The notes beneath the pieces were generated by a model. It was not told the origin of the DNA, did no database searches, and saw only the letters and a list, made by a program, of their open reading frames with translations. A program made the translations under genes and the position numbers. A stretch of DNA of 64,000 nt from an uncultured Eubacteriales bacterium (lineage in GTDB: Bacteria > Bacillota > Clostridia > Oscillospirales > CAG-272), in contig CAKRQL010000024.1 in the NCBI GenBank assembly GCA_934393265.1, positions 62,001 to 126,000 of the forward strand. Reading direction: 5' to 3'. This document shows, in pieces, positions 1-8,265 of the stretch (positions are counted from its first letter, which is position 1; the number at the start of each line of letters is the position of its first letter).

Positions 1-81
1 CAGTATGAGCAGCACCCGCTTCACAGCAGTTACGGCGCGGCGCGCCGCACTTATCTTTTTTTCGCCTCCGGTGCCGGTCAT
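1..81 (-). CDS. 5' end of a truncated ORF (window edge), unknown product
   Basis: An ATG at 81-79 overlaps the TGA stop of the 942-residue gene (ATGA overlap), the usual sign of translational coupling. It opens a frame that runs without a stop to the window edge, 27 codons. A GGGGGTGACGG stretch upstream can serve as the ribosome binding site. The visible peptide begins MTGTGGEKKISAARRA and ends VKRVLLIL, a basic stretch leading into a hydrophobic one, as expected for a protein about to enter the membrane. Nothing more can be said about function. Its position makes it the third member of the AAA+/DUF2357-like gene set. Confidence 0.5.
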   Translation of the reverse strand, partial: MTGTGGEKKISAARRAVTAVKRVLLIL

Positions 82-2906
82 TTTCCGTCACCCCCCGCGT
101 CGGTCTTTCCTTTTTCGTATTCGTCAATATCGCGGATAAACCCGCTCGGGTCATCGAGACCGTACATCTCCGGGTCGTCGTAATTATCGGTGACCCGGTA
201 GCCGACGGGCAGCATGTCGACCCTCTCGCCGCCGCTTCCCGTTCCTGCGGGCTCGCCTGTATGCTCCGCAGTATCCGGCGATGTGCGCGCCGGGCGGATA
301 AAGCTGACCGCCGCGGCGATTTCACGCCCTGCGCGCTCCTCTGCCGTATCGCCGTCGACCGGTATCTCCTCGGCATAGCCGTGATCCCCGGAAATATCCG
401 CGGCGTCTTTTGCGGCTGTCGCACCGTCCTCTGTCACATCGTCGTCTTCTGCGCCGTCAGCCGTGCCGGATTTACGGACAAGCCCCGCCGCGATAAGCTC
501 ATCGAGCGTCATGAACGGATAGTCCTCCGGCGTGAGAGCCGTAAAGGCCGAGCCGGTGACTACCCCGCGCTCTGTGCAGACCGCAGATATGAGCGTGTCG
601 GCGTATTTCAGCGCACGTGCGCTCCGCACACGGAGCAGTGCCGGAGTGTCGGCAAGCCTTATGACGTCAGACACGTCGCGCAGGTGATATTTCGCCTCCT
701 GCGCCGAGGGGTCGAGCGGCAGGTACAGATAGACCGTGCGCCCGCGTATTGCGACGCGCGCGAGCAGCTGCCGCCCGCGGCGGAAGGTAGCAAACGAGCG
801 GCTCACGCGCATTTTAACCTTCTTATATCCGAGCAGGATATTTGCAACCGATGTAAAGTATTCTTTACCCTCGTCGTCAAGCGTATGAAGCCTTGCGAGA
901 AAGGATTTATAGTAGCGTATACCGCCGACAGAGAAGCTGTCGCCCGGCATCTGCGCACCGTCCGGCGCCGCGTCCTCTCTGCGGTATTCCTCGTCTGCAA
1001 GGAGGGCTGTCTCCATGGCAAAGAGAATACCGTCCTCGTCTGCCTCCTCGCGTTTTTCATACACGCCCCGGACATCTTCGTCCGGAGAATAGTCCCCCGT
1101 GCCGTCGAGTATACGTGCGGTGAGGGTCTGGGACTTACCGCCCGCGATTTCCACGCCTATCCCCTCTCCGCCAAGAACGTCGTGGCAGAACATGAGATAC
1201 TGCGTCGCGGCGCCTGAATAGAGGGCGGTGACGTATTCCGGCGAGACGTCCTTTATCCGCTCGTCAACCGTCAGACCGTAGCCCGCGTCGTCATAGCTCT
1301 CTATAAACTCCCAAAGCGCGAGGCACTGGCGGAAATATTTGTTCTTCATTATGGCATTCGTGCGCATGACGGGCGGGTAAATATAGTTCCGTCCCATCTT
1401 CCGCACGAACTCGGAGCCCTGGTACGCCGAGGTTATATCATTAAGGCGGCGCACGCGCTCACGGAGCTTTGAATCAAAGGTCGTATTCTTCCCGGTGTAC
1501 TCGCCCTCGTACTTTTCGGAGAGCTCTATCGTCATGTGAATGACTCCATGTGCCTCCCCGTGTATGAATTTATCGGTGAAATCCACCCGGCGCACGCGCT
1601 CGTCCGCCCCACGCTTTTCCCATATCTCATACCGTCTCGATACGAAATAGGAAAGTCGCGAGAGAAGAGTATTCAAGAATTTGTTTTCATAGGTCAGGAG
1701 CGAGTCCTCACGAAAGACGTTCAGAAGCTTCGTCGGCATCAGCTCGTCATTATCGTTCTTTGAGAGGTAGTCGCTGTGGCGGGCGAGGTGCATTATGGAG
1801 CGCCCGGTTATCTTCTTCGTCATCTCTATCGGGAGGACCTCCTCGGTCTCCGCGATATAGCCTGTCGGGTGGCGGATAAGAAAATCGAGGGCGGGTAAAC
1901 TGTCCTCGACAGTGCGCACCCACATCTCGTCAATCGCGCGGAGCATTATCCGCTCCGACACGCGGACCTCTGCCTCGCCCCCCGAGAGGGCGGTGAGAAT
2001 TTCGTCATATCCGCCGTGCCGTGAGAGGAGGTCGGACATCGTACTTACCGTGTCCTCGTATATCCCGCGGCGTATCTCCTCCGCTATCTCCCCGTCGGTA
2101 TTTTCCGCCGTCTGCGCGTCACCTGCGGCATTATTCCCGCCCCATGCGGCAGAGCCGCGGCGGTCAACCTTGAGAAGTCTTATAAGACCCCTTGTCAGAA
2201 GATTATGGAAGGAGTCCGTCGGAAAATGAGAGGAGAGCACCGGCTCGGAGGGGGTGCCCCGCTTCTCTATCCCGTGCGCCGCCATTGCGGCGGCAATCAT
2301 ACGGACGGCGTTTCTCGCCGCGCCGTCGCTCTTTATACGGAGCAGCGCGGGGGTCTTATCGTATTTTTTCGCGCCCGCCGCCGTCGCACGGTACTTCGCC
2401 CCGGTCATCTCCTCCGGGTCTGCCGCGAGGTATAGGCAGAGCGTTTTGCCGCTTATTGCGAACTTCGCTACCTGCTCGCGCCCTGCGGAAAAGGTAATCC
2501 CCGCCCAGCCGATGTGAGAGCGCACGCGGGAGTAGGAGAGAAGCTCCGTCGCGAGCATGGCGTAGTATTCCTTTATCTTCGGGTCGGAGAGCGCGAGCTT
2601 TGCGGTAAAGGATTTACTGTACCGGAGCTTCTCGACCCAGCCGTAATCGCCGCCGTCGGCTTCCGCACCCCCGGAATTATACCCGCCCCCGGCGGTTTTC
2701 GGAATGTCCGGATTATCTGCGCCGTCGGTATTCTCCGCGTCGCCGGTATTATCCGCGCCGTTTCTATTCTCCGCGCCGTCGGTATTCTCCGCGCTGTCGG
2801 TATTATCTGCGCCGTCGGTATGCTCCGCATCCGTACCAAGCTTTTCCGGCTCGCCGTCCGGTAAAATTTCCTCGGCGTAGCCGTATTTTTCTTCCGTCCC
2901 GCTCAT
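78..2906 (-). CDS. Large DUF2357-like protein with a duplicated flanking domain, partner of an McrB-like ATPase
   Basis: This 942-residue cytosolic-looking protein has a symmetrical layout. An acidic low-complexity N-terminus (residues 1-90) carries six or more hexapeptides of the type ENTDGA. A domain at about 94-248 (KLRYSKSFTAKL ... GKTLCLYLAADP ... TPALLRIKSD) recurs at about 662-812 (IRYYKSFLARL ... GRTVYLYLPLDP ... TPALLRVRSA). Between them, at about 330-580, is a core containing DSLLTYENKF and IYPPVMRTNAIMKNKYFRQ that resembles DUF2357 proteins, which usually sit beside McrB-like ATPases. The N- and C-terminal tails share GYAEEI followed by DG. No clear PD-(D/E)XK nuclease motif is visible, unlike McrC-type partners. 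It starts at an ATG behind GAGAGGAGAGAT, 115 bases after the ATPase gene. The family call is moderate; function is unknown. Confidence 0.6.
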   Translation of the reverse strand: MSGTEEKYGYAEEILPDGEPEKLGTDAEHTDGADNTDSAENTDGAENRNGADNTGDAENTDGADNPDIPKTAGGGYNSGGAEADGGDYGWVEKLRYSKSFTAKLALSDPKIKEYYAMLATELLSYSRVRSHIGWAGITFSAGREQVAKFAISGKTLCLYLAADPEEMTGAKYRATAAGAKKYDKTPALLRIKSDGAARNAVRMIAAAMAAHGIEKRGTPSEPVLSSHFPTDSFHNLLTRGLIRLLKVDRRGSAAWGGNNAAGDAQTAENTDGEIAEEIRRGIYEDTVSTMSDLLSRHGGYDEILTALSGGEAEVRVSERIMLRAIDEMWVRTVEDSLPALDFLIRHPTGYIAETEEVLPIEMTKKITGRSIMHLARHSDYLSKNDNDELMPTKLLNVFREDSLLTYENKFLNTLLSRLSYFVSRRYEIWEKRGADERVRRVDFTDKFIHGEAHGVIHMTIELSEKYEGEYTGKNTTFDSKLRERVRRLNDITSAYQGSEFVRKMGRNYIYPPVMRTNAIMKNKYFRQCLALWEFIESYDDAGYGLTVDERIKDVSPEYVTALYSGAATQYLMFCHDVLGGEGIGVEIAGGKSQTLTARILDGTGDYSPDEDVRGVYEKREEADEDGILFAMETALLADEEYRREDAAPDGAQMPGDSFSVGGIRYYKSFLARLHTLDDEGKEYFTSVANILLGYKKVKMRVSRSFATFRRGRQLLARVAIRGRTVYLYLPLDPSAQEAKYHLRDVSDVIRLADTPALLRVRSARALKYADTLISAVCTERGVVTGSAFTALTPEDYPFMTLDELIAAGLVRKSGTADGAEDDDVTEDGATAAKDAADISGDHGYAEEIPVDGDTAEERAGREIAAAVSFIRPARTSPDTAEHTGEPAGTGSGGERVDMLPVGYRVTDNYDDPEMYGLDDPSGFIRDIDEYEKGKTDAGGDGK
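2716..2823 (-). repeat. 18-bp tandem repeat coding for hexapeptides (six copies)
   Basis: Six imperfect 18-bp units (2716, 2734, 2752, 2770, 2788, 2806), consensus on the plus strand tccgcgccgtcggtattc, lie in frame within the 942-residue gene. They give Asn/Asp-Thr-Asp-Gly-Ala-type hexapeptides. A unit that is a multiple of three keeps the frame when copies are lost or gained, so only linker length would vary. Confidence 0.85.
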
Positions 2907-3021
2907 ATCTCTCCTCTCCCGCGCCGCGGCAGGGTGTGCCGCAAGCTACGAAATATGCTTTTTTGTAAATAATTATTTGCTTATGCGGTATTTTTCACGC
3001 TAATGTCAAGCCGTGCGGCTA

Positions 3022-4593
3022 TCAATACATCTTCTGCAGTCTCTGAAGATATGCGATACACTCCTTCATTGCTCCCTTGCCGAAGAGGGTATCGAGATAA
3101 GCTATCAACCCGCGTATCTCGTCGCGTATCAGCGAGAGATTCAGCGTCTCAAACTTTCTGAAAACCTTAGTCGCGAGGAGGTAATCGACAGCCTCCTCCT
3201 CCGTGCCTCCGCATGCCACATAGACAGGTACGAATGCGCGGAGCTGTTTTACGATACGGTTACCGAATGCGACGCGGAACCGCTCTATAACGTAATTATC
3301 GAGCTTTCCGATATTCTCCATAGTAAGAGGAGACACCGGGTGCACCTCCATTGCCGCGCGGTAGAGCGACTCTACGTAGGAATAAGATATGCGCTTGCTC
3401 CCGGTTTCCGGAGCGTCAAAGGGCACTCCCTTGCTGTCGAGGTTGACGACGAAGGCACGGTCATAGACCTTATCGGAGACCGAGAACGTGGAGTCGTCGT
3501 TGTTTATCGTGCCGATGTACCAGACGTTCTTCGGGATATGGAGGCATCCCCCCGTAAGGAGCTTCGGGTCGCTGTCCCAGCTCGAGGGCACGAGCTCTAT
3601 CTTCCACTCCGAGGAGTCGGGCATTTCGAGTATCGAGAGCATTTCCGCGAAGTAGTACTCCACTCTCGCGATGTTCATCTCATCGAGAATAACTATATTG
3701 AGGTCATCGTTATACCCCGCCTCGTATATACGGCGGAGAACCTCTGTCTCGTTGAATTTCTTCGTAAATTCGTTGAAGTAGCCGAAGAGCTCGTTACGGT
3801 CTCTCCACGACGGCTGAACCGACGCGATAGTGGCGTCCGCGCGGAAGTACTTGCCCATAACATACGGGAGCGAGGTCTTACCTGTACCTGATATACCCTG
3901 TAAAATCACAAGCTTCGTCGACGCGAGCCCCGCAAACATAAGTCTTACGGTGCGTATATCATAATACAGCCCGTGCGCGGAGCAGGCGAAATTCCGAAGA
4001 TCCTCGCAAATTCCGAAAAGATCGAGCGTCGCGTCATAGACCGGGGGCTCATAATAGGCGTACCTCGCGTCCACGGCGACAAGCCGCGCAAAGCGCGAGT
4101 CATCTGCCGGAGCGGGAAGCTCTCCGCCCTCCGCCTCGTCAGCCAGCCTCTCCGCCTCGCGGAACTCCTCCTCGAACATGCGCTTCATCTGCTCATAGGA
4201 AAGACCCGCCTGCGTCACCTTCAGCTGCATTATCCTCTCCTTTTCGGTAGTCAGGCGGAGGACGTCGCGGTGCAGCTCCGAAATCTCTTCAAGCAGGTCC
4301 TCGTTTCCGACGAGGGAGCGGCGGAAGCGGAAGAACTTCCGTATTCCGATTATTATAAGGAAGAGTACCCCGAGCCACACGGAAAACGTGAGTATGAACG
4401 CAGCTACGGAAAAAATCCAGTCCATAACTCCGAAATTCACGCTCTCGTCTCTGAACAGACGGAAGTAATACGGCAGGTCGAACATCTTACCTATTCCGAA
4501 GATTATCCCCTTGAATATGGTAAGAAAGCCGTCCAGCATATATGTAAAAAAGGCTTTGAACCATGTCAGAAAGCCATACAAAAATTCATTCAT
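3022..4593 (-). CDS. Membrane-anchored McrB-like AAA+ ATPase
   Basis: The 523-residue protein has an aromatic, amphipathic N-terminus (1-50), one strong membrane segment at about 60-86 followed by the basic stretch RKFFRFRR, a probable coiled coil at about 98-155, and a C-terminal AAA+ domain. Walker A is GISGTGKT (233-240), Walker B is VILDEMN (301-307), a sensor-like GTINNDDST starts at 361, and an Arg-finger-like DRAF is at 378-381. The DEMN(I/L)ARVEYYF signature is that of McrB-type ATPases. Classical McrB uses GTP and works with a nuclease, McrC. Here the membrane anchor and the absence of a nuclease argue for a different role. The partner is most likely the gene just downstream. Start ATG at 4593 follows AAAGGTGAC. 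Confidence 0.8.
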   Translation of the reverse strand: MNEFLYGFLTWFKAFFTYMLDGFLTIFKGIIFGIGKMFDLPYYFRLFRDESVNFGVMDWIFSVAAFILTFSVWLGVLFLIIIGIRKFFRFRRSLVGNEDLLEEISELHRDVLRLTTEKERIMQLKVTQAGLSYEQMKRMFEEEFREAERLADEAEGGELPAPADDSRFARLVAVDARYAYYEPPVYDATLDLFGICEDLRNFACSAHGLYYDIRTVRLMFAGLASTKLVILQGISGTGKTSLPYVMGKYFRADATIASVQPSWRDRNELFGYFNEFTKKFNETEVLRRIYEAGYNDDLNIVILDEMNIARVEYYFAEMLSILEMPDSSEWKIELVPSSWDSDPKLLTGGCLHIPKNVWYIGTINNDDSTFSVSDKVYDRAFVVNLDSKGVPFDAPETGSKRISYSYVESLYRAAMEVHPVSPLTMENIGKLDNYVIERFRVAFGNRIVKQLRAFVPVYVACGGTEEEAVDYLLATKVFRKFETLNLSLIRDEIRGLIAYLDTLFGKGAMKECIAYLQRLQKMY

Positions 4594-4756
4594 CGATTGT
4601 CACCTTTAATTTCGTTCGTGGCGCCACGCGGTGTAGCGGCGCCGGGGCTGTGTCGTCTGCGGCACAGCCCCGCAATTACCGTTTTATCTTATGTTTTCGG
4701 GTGTTTATCTTTGTTTTTTCCCGGGATTTGACCGGGATTACGGTTTTTCCGGCGAT
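4594..4756 (-). other. Intergenic spacer with a hairpin between signal peptidase and AAA+ genes
   Basis: The 163-base gap contains a perfect ten-base-pair hairpin (cggggctgtg at 4643-4652 with cacagccccg at 4663-4672) but no U-tract after it on the minus strand. No good minus-strand promoter was found. Read-through from the signal peptidase gene into the AAA+ gene is therefore plausible but not shown. Confidence 0.5.
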
Positions 4757-5566
4757 TTAATTCTTATTCTCGCCGTCGTTTTTCTTATCGGTATCGTCGG
4801 CGTCGTCTTTTCCGTCCGCCGAGCTCCCCGCGTTCTGCTCCGCCTGTCGTCTTATATATTCCTCGACGGCGGCGCGGCGTATCATTTCCTCGTCCTCCGC
4901 GCTTATGAGCTTCTTGTCCTCGCCGCGCACCTTCATTACCGCACGGACGAAAACTATTATCTCATATACGAAGAAGAGGAGCAGGGGCAGTAGTATGCAG
5001 AGACCGAAGCCGAGGCGCGACGACAGGAACGTCATAACCGCGCCGAGACCTGCTATCTTAGTACCCGTATATTTCGCGATTATCGCGGAGCGGGAAACCG
5101 TCTCGGTCTGACCCTTGCTGTATTCTGTGTTGTCGCCCTGCGTCTTGACGGAAACTATCATACCCGAGGCATTGCGCTCTATCGATACTATTCGGTGAGT
5201 GTTGCTCTCGCCCGGCTGTATCCTGCCGTCTCCGGTTATATCCCACTCAAAGGTGATGACATCCCCGGCCTCGAGCGCGTCGATCTTCTCCGCGCTGTCG
5301 GCTATATATTCGCCCACTATCATGCTACCGGCGGAAAATCCGGCGGGCTTCCCCTCCGGGACCCATTCCGGCAGGCTCGCATCCATTGACCCGGTCTGTA
5401 CGTTGAGGAAACACTTCCCTCCGACGGTCGGCACGCCCTTTGCATTTCCGTTTGCGGAGAACGCAACGACTGTGACAAGCACGCAGAATATAACGAATAT
5501 CCACAGGATAACATTAAGTATTATCCCGCCTGTTTTTTTGAGATTGCCCTTTGTTCTGGCTTCCAT
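4757..5566 (-). CDS. sipW: SipW-type (ER-type) signal peptidase I
   Basis: A 269-residue S26B signal peptidase. It has an N-terminal membrane segment at about 14-36, the catalytic serine in NVQTGSMD (Ser60), a histidine in NTHRIVSI (His124) where ordinary bacterial enzymes have lysine, and TQGDN with Asp145, the Ser-His-Asp arrangement of archaeal and ER-type enzymes. A second membrane segment lies at about 186-208, followed by a charged cytoplasmic tail rich in Lys, Asp and Glu. In Bacillus subtilis SipW cleaves the matrix proteins TasA and TapA. Here the expected substrate is encoded immediately upstream. Start ATG at 5566 follows GAGAGGTAATT. The gene is the fourth in a same-strand run beginning with the EAL-domain gene. 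Confidence 0.9.
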   Translation of the reverse strand: MEARTKGNLKKTGGIILNVILWIFVIFCVLVTVVAFSANGNAKGVPTVGGKCFLNVQTGSMDASLPEWVPEGKPAGFSAGSMIVGEYIADSAEKIDALEAGDVITFEWDITGDGRIQPGESNTHRIVSIERNASGMIVSVKTQGDNTEYSKGQTETVSRSAIIAKYTGTKIAGLGAVMTFLSSRLGFGLCILLPLLLFFVYEIIVFVRAVMKVRGEDKKLISAEDEEMIRRAAVEEYIRRQAEQNAGSSADGKDDADDTDKKNDGENKN

Positions 5567-5734
5567 AATTACCTCTCATGTGTGAACTTTTCCCGGTAAA
5601 CCGCGCGCTGCCTGCGGTCCCGCCGGGCGGGGGGTGTTCCTTTTTTCCGTATCTCCCCCGCGTGACCGCGGGGGAATCAGGTAATTCTTGCTTTCTGCTT
5701 TTTTCGGCACGCTCAGGCGCCTGCCGGAAAATTA
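5567..5734 (-). other. Intercistronic spacer with strong hairpin
   Basis: The spacer between the secreted-protein gene and sipW holds a perfect eight-base-pair hairpin (cccccgcg 5655-5662, loop tgac, cgcggggg 5667-5674) without a following U-tract. Such a hairpin could stabilise the upstream message and favour more of the secreted subunit than of the peptidase. That role is an inference. Confidence 0.4.
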
Positions 5735-6493
5735 TTAAGCGGTAGCGGTAACTGCTTCAAAGGTTATCTTAACCCCAGCGCCGTCAAGGTTTGCAAAGTT
5801 GTTGGTTGTAACCGCTTCGTTTGTGCCGTCGTAGTAGATGTATATCTCAACCTTTCCGGCATCAGCAGAGGAGGAGGACTCAAGATTAGTAAGTATTTCA
5901 ATTGCGGTAGTATCTCCGGTGCCGAACTCATAAACTCCGTTTGCCGTTACAACAAGGACCTTAACGGGAGCTATGGTTTTTGTAGCACCGGTAGCAGTGT
6001 TGGCTGCGGTTATTTCTACTTTGGCTTTTATAGAGGCAGCCTTAACAGAATCGGGAGCGAGAGCAAGATATACAGTCTTATTAAGGACATAATCTCCGAG
6101 GTTATCCTTGCCTATGTATGTCTTGGGAGAATCGGCTGTCACGCTCTGATTACGGTCGCTGCTCTTCGATGTGTACCAGTTCTTGTACTGCTCGCCGTTA
6201 AGCTCGGTCACATCAGCGGCATTTGTAAGGGTATCGTGAGCGGAGGGGGAAAGTTTTGCTTCACCCGCGGCCATTGCGAAGTCGGCTTCGGTCTTGTTGA
6301 AACCCTCGCCCTTAACCTCTGTGGCGGTCTTTCCGATAAGGAGGTACGTAAAGTTGGACTTTGCAGTGACCTGCATACCGGTTGCGGTTACGGTGGTGTT
6401 CATGGAGAACCATGCGAACGTTGATGTTCCGAGAAGCACAGCAGAGATGAGAAGCATGCAGAGTGCCGGAACAAGCTTTCTGAACTTTTTCAT
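5735..6493 (-). CDS. SipW-dependent secreted protein (TasA/camelysin-like candidate)
   Basis: A 252-residue exported protein. The N-terminus MKKFRKLVPALCMLL leads through a hydrophobic stretch to GTSTFAWFSMNTTV. The FAWF element just after the hydrophobic core is typical of substrates of SipW-type peptidases. The mature part (about 220 residues) is rich in Ala, Thr, Ser and Val, has no cysteines beyond the signal region, and ends KITFEAVTATA, in keeping with a beta-rich fibre or surface protein. It could be a matrix fibre subunit, but it shows no direct match I can call to TasA itself. It lies between the membrane protein and sipW genes. The ribosome site is GAAAGAGAG before ATG 6493. Confidence 0.75.
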   Translation of the reverse strand: MKKFRKLVPALCMLLISAVLLGTSTFAWFSMNTTVTATGMQVTAKSNFTYLLIGKTATEVKGEGFNKTEADFAMAAGEAKLSPSAHDTLTNAADVTELNGEQYKNWYTSKSSDRNQSVTADSPKTYIGKDNLGDYVLNKTVYLALAPDSVKAASIKAKVEITAANTATGATKTIAPVKVLVVTANGVYEFGTGDTTAIEILTNLESSSSADAGKVEIYIYYDGTNEAVTTNNFANLDGAGVKITFEAVTATA

Positions 6494-6633
6494 TGTTTTT
6501 CTCTCTTTCTTTTTTGTTTTTGTGTTTTATCTATACATCACACCGGCAGCGCCCGGTGGGAAATATACTTATTTTGTAATTCTTTATTTACATTTTGCGT
6601 TTTTATCGTCGTACATTTTCGGCATGCCGCGTG
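6494..6633 (-). other. 5' spacer of the secreted-protein gene with hairpin
   Basis: The 140-base gap contains a hairpin caccgg (6541-6546) / ccggtg (6553-6558) shortly before the AT-rich leader of the secreted-protein gene. No consensus promoter was recognised, so the gene is probably transcribed from the EAL-side promoters. Confidence 0.4.
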
Positions 6634-7413
6634 TCAGTTACCCTCCACGTCTCCCGCGATGTCCATTATCATATCGAGCTTGAACTGTCCGCCGAGGATG
6701 TCGTCCGTGCAATCAGGGTCGTTACCCTCAAGCCATATAACGACAGTGACCTTCGAGATGTCGCCGGGCTTGAAATTATACACGCCCCCCTCCGTCACCG
6801 TGCTCTCGCTCGTGAAATTCGTCATCACGCGGTTATCGGGGTCGACCTCCGGCTCTCCGCCGGTGCCGGTCTTGGGCTTCGCATAATCTGTGTAGGCTGT
6901 GCCGTAGGTATGCTGCCCGGTCACCGAGTCATAATAGAACGGCTCAAAGTAGAGGCGCACCCTCGCCGCGGCGTCTATTCCCGCGGTACGCCGGGATATT
7001 GTCAGGCTGTATCGGTAGGTACACGCGCTCTCACCCGTGTTCTTTATGTAGAAGGTATAGGCGACGTAGTTCTTTCCGTTGTGCTCGCCGCTTATGTCAT
7101 TCAGATTCCCCGGCAGGGAGTTTCCGTCTATGTTGGTTATATCTTTCGCCGCCTTGGAATTCAGGCGCGAGGAGAAGCTCGTGAAGCTCTCGCTCTCCGA
7201 CAGGGAGAGCGCATATTTCCTGTCCTCGTAGTCCTGCACCTTAACCGTAAAGCTGCCGTACCTCTGGAACAGAAGTGATATTACGTAAACGATTATCAGG
7301 AGCGCGGACACCGCGCCGATACCGACCGGAATTATCCTTTGGTATGTGCGGTAGCGTTTTACCTCCCTTGCCGTGCGCTTTAAGGTGAAAAACGGTGTCT
7401 TTTTTTCTTTCAT
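6634..7413 (-). CDS. Single-pass membrane protein of the SipW/EAL gene set
   Basis: The 259-residue protein starts with a basic cytoplasmic tail (about 1-26), has one membrane segment at about 27-49, and an extracellular domain of about 205 residues. That domain contains NYVAYTFYIKNTGESACTYRY and PGDISKVTVVIWLEGNDPDC, a pattern like the beta-sandwich ('camelysin/TasA-like') domains found near SipW-dependent proteins. It lacks the FAWF substrate motif, so it is probably a membrane-anchored accessory or assembly subunit, perhaps comparable in role to TapA. Its ATG (7413) overlaps the stop of the EAL-domain gene by four bases (ATGA), so the two are translationally coupled. Exact family not recognised. 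Confidence 0.65.
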   Translation of the reverse strand: MKEKKTPFFTLKRTAREVKRYRTYQRIIPVGIGAVSALLIIVYVISLLFQRYGSFTVKVQDYEDRKYALSLSESESFTSFSSRLNSKAAKDITNIDGNSLPGNLNDISGEHNGKNYVAYTFYIKNTGESACTYRYSLTISRRTAGIDAAARVRLYFEPFYYDSVTGQHTYGTAYTDYAKPKTGTGGEPEVDPDNRVMTNFTSESTVTEGGVYNFKPGDISKVTVVIWLEGNDPDCTDDILGGQFKLDMIMDIAGDVEGN

Positions 7414-8249
7414 GCCGTCCCCTCCCTCATAGCGTCGGTAAATTCGGTGACGGAGAGTATGCCCGCCCGGAGCTCCTCAATTCCGGAATAGCTCTCCGAC
7501 GGGATAAACCCGTATGCCTCGGAGGATGAAAGAGCGCGGAGCGCGGTATCGTCCCCCGCACCCTCTGCTATAACGCGGGCACCGAGCCCCGCGGCATATC
7601 GCACCATAGCGACCGCGGCAGCCGAGCGCAGAGAGCCGGAGAGAAGAGCCGTCATCCCGCCGTCCATAAAGACCTCGTCCGGAGTAGCAGTCACCATGTC
7701 CGGCATCGTCATCTCCCGCGAGCCGTAGCCGCCGAGCGCGACGCCGAAGCCCGCGGCGCGTATATCCGAAAACGCGCGTGCAACCCGCTCCGCGTCCTCC
7801 GTAAGGACGGAGGGCAAAAGCTCAAGCGATATTCCGCGCCCCGCGCGCGTAGCCTTACCGAGCGCTCCGCAGAGTATCCCGTATGGGTCGTCCGAATAAA
7901 TGAGCGCCGTCGGCGCTGATACGAAGAAGCGGCACTTACGATAACCGCCGTTCTTTTTCATCCATGCGGAGAGCTCGGATACCTTTTTAAGTATCCGGAG
8001 CATAAAGGAGACCCCGGTCTCGCTCATATCCGCGGCGTCGCCGTATCTCTCCGGGGTGAGAACCCCGTAGATGACGCTGTTTATCCTCGGGAGGACGCGG
8101 CAGGCGACCGGCTCTCTGCCGAGAGCGTCATATATCAGCGAAAAGCAGAGCTCTATCGGCTCGACGCCGCATTCGAGCGTCCGGTCCGCCATTATGCGGA
8201 GCGCGCCGCGGCGGTCTATGCTGTCTTTATTCACTTCTTCCCGTGTCAC
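7410..8249 (-). CDS. Degenerate EAL-domain protein (probable c-di-GMP receptor, likely inactive)
   Basis: The preferred start is GTG at 8249, spaced five bases after AGGAGG. This gives 279 residues; a longer reading frame to 8312 would run through the terminator hairpin. The fold of EAL phosphodiesterases can be followed: EPIELCFSLIYD at the N-terminus, ISLELLPSVL in the middle, AGFGVALGGYGS, PDEVFMDGGM and ARVIAEGAG. Several catalytic positions are altered. Where the EAL motif should be the sequence reads REPVACRVL, and the DDFG metal motif reads LGGYG. Hydrolysis of c-di-GMP is therefore unlikely; binding or a regulatory role is more probable. It is the first gene after two c-di-GMP riboswitches and leads the membrane protein / secreted protein / sipW set. 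Confidence 0.75.
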   Translation of the reverse strand: MTREEVNKDSIDRRGALRIMADRTLECGVEPIELCFSLIYDALGREPVACRVLPRINSVIYGVLTPERYGDAADMSETGVSFMLRILKKVSELSAWMKKNGGYRKCRFFVSAPTALIYSDDPYGILCGALGKATRAGRGISLELLPSVLTEDAERVARAFSDIRAAGFGVALGGYGSREMTMPDMVTATPDEVFMDGGMTALLSGSLRSAAAVAMVRYAAGLGARVIAEGAGDDTALRALSSSEAYGFIPSESYSGIEELRAGILSVTEFTDAMREGTA

Positions 8250-8265
8250 GGTGCCCTCCTTTCTC

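Noticed and set aside
78..4593. McrBC-type restriction system
   Set aside because: The ATPase is McrB-like, but no nuclease motif is visible in the partner and the ATPase has a membrane anchor, so a restriction function is not supported.
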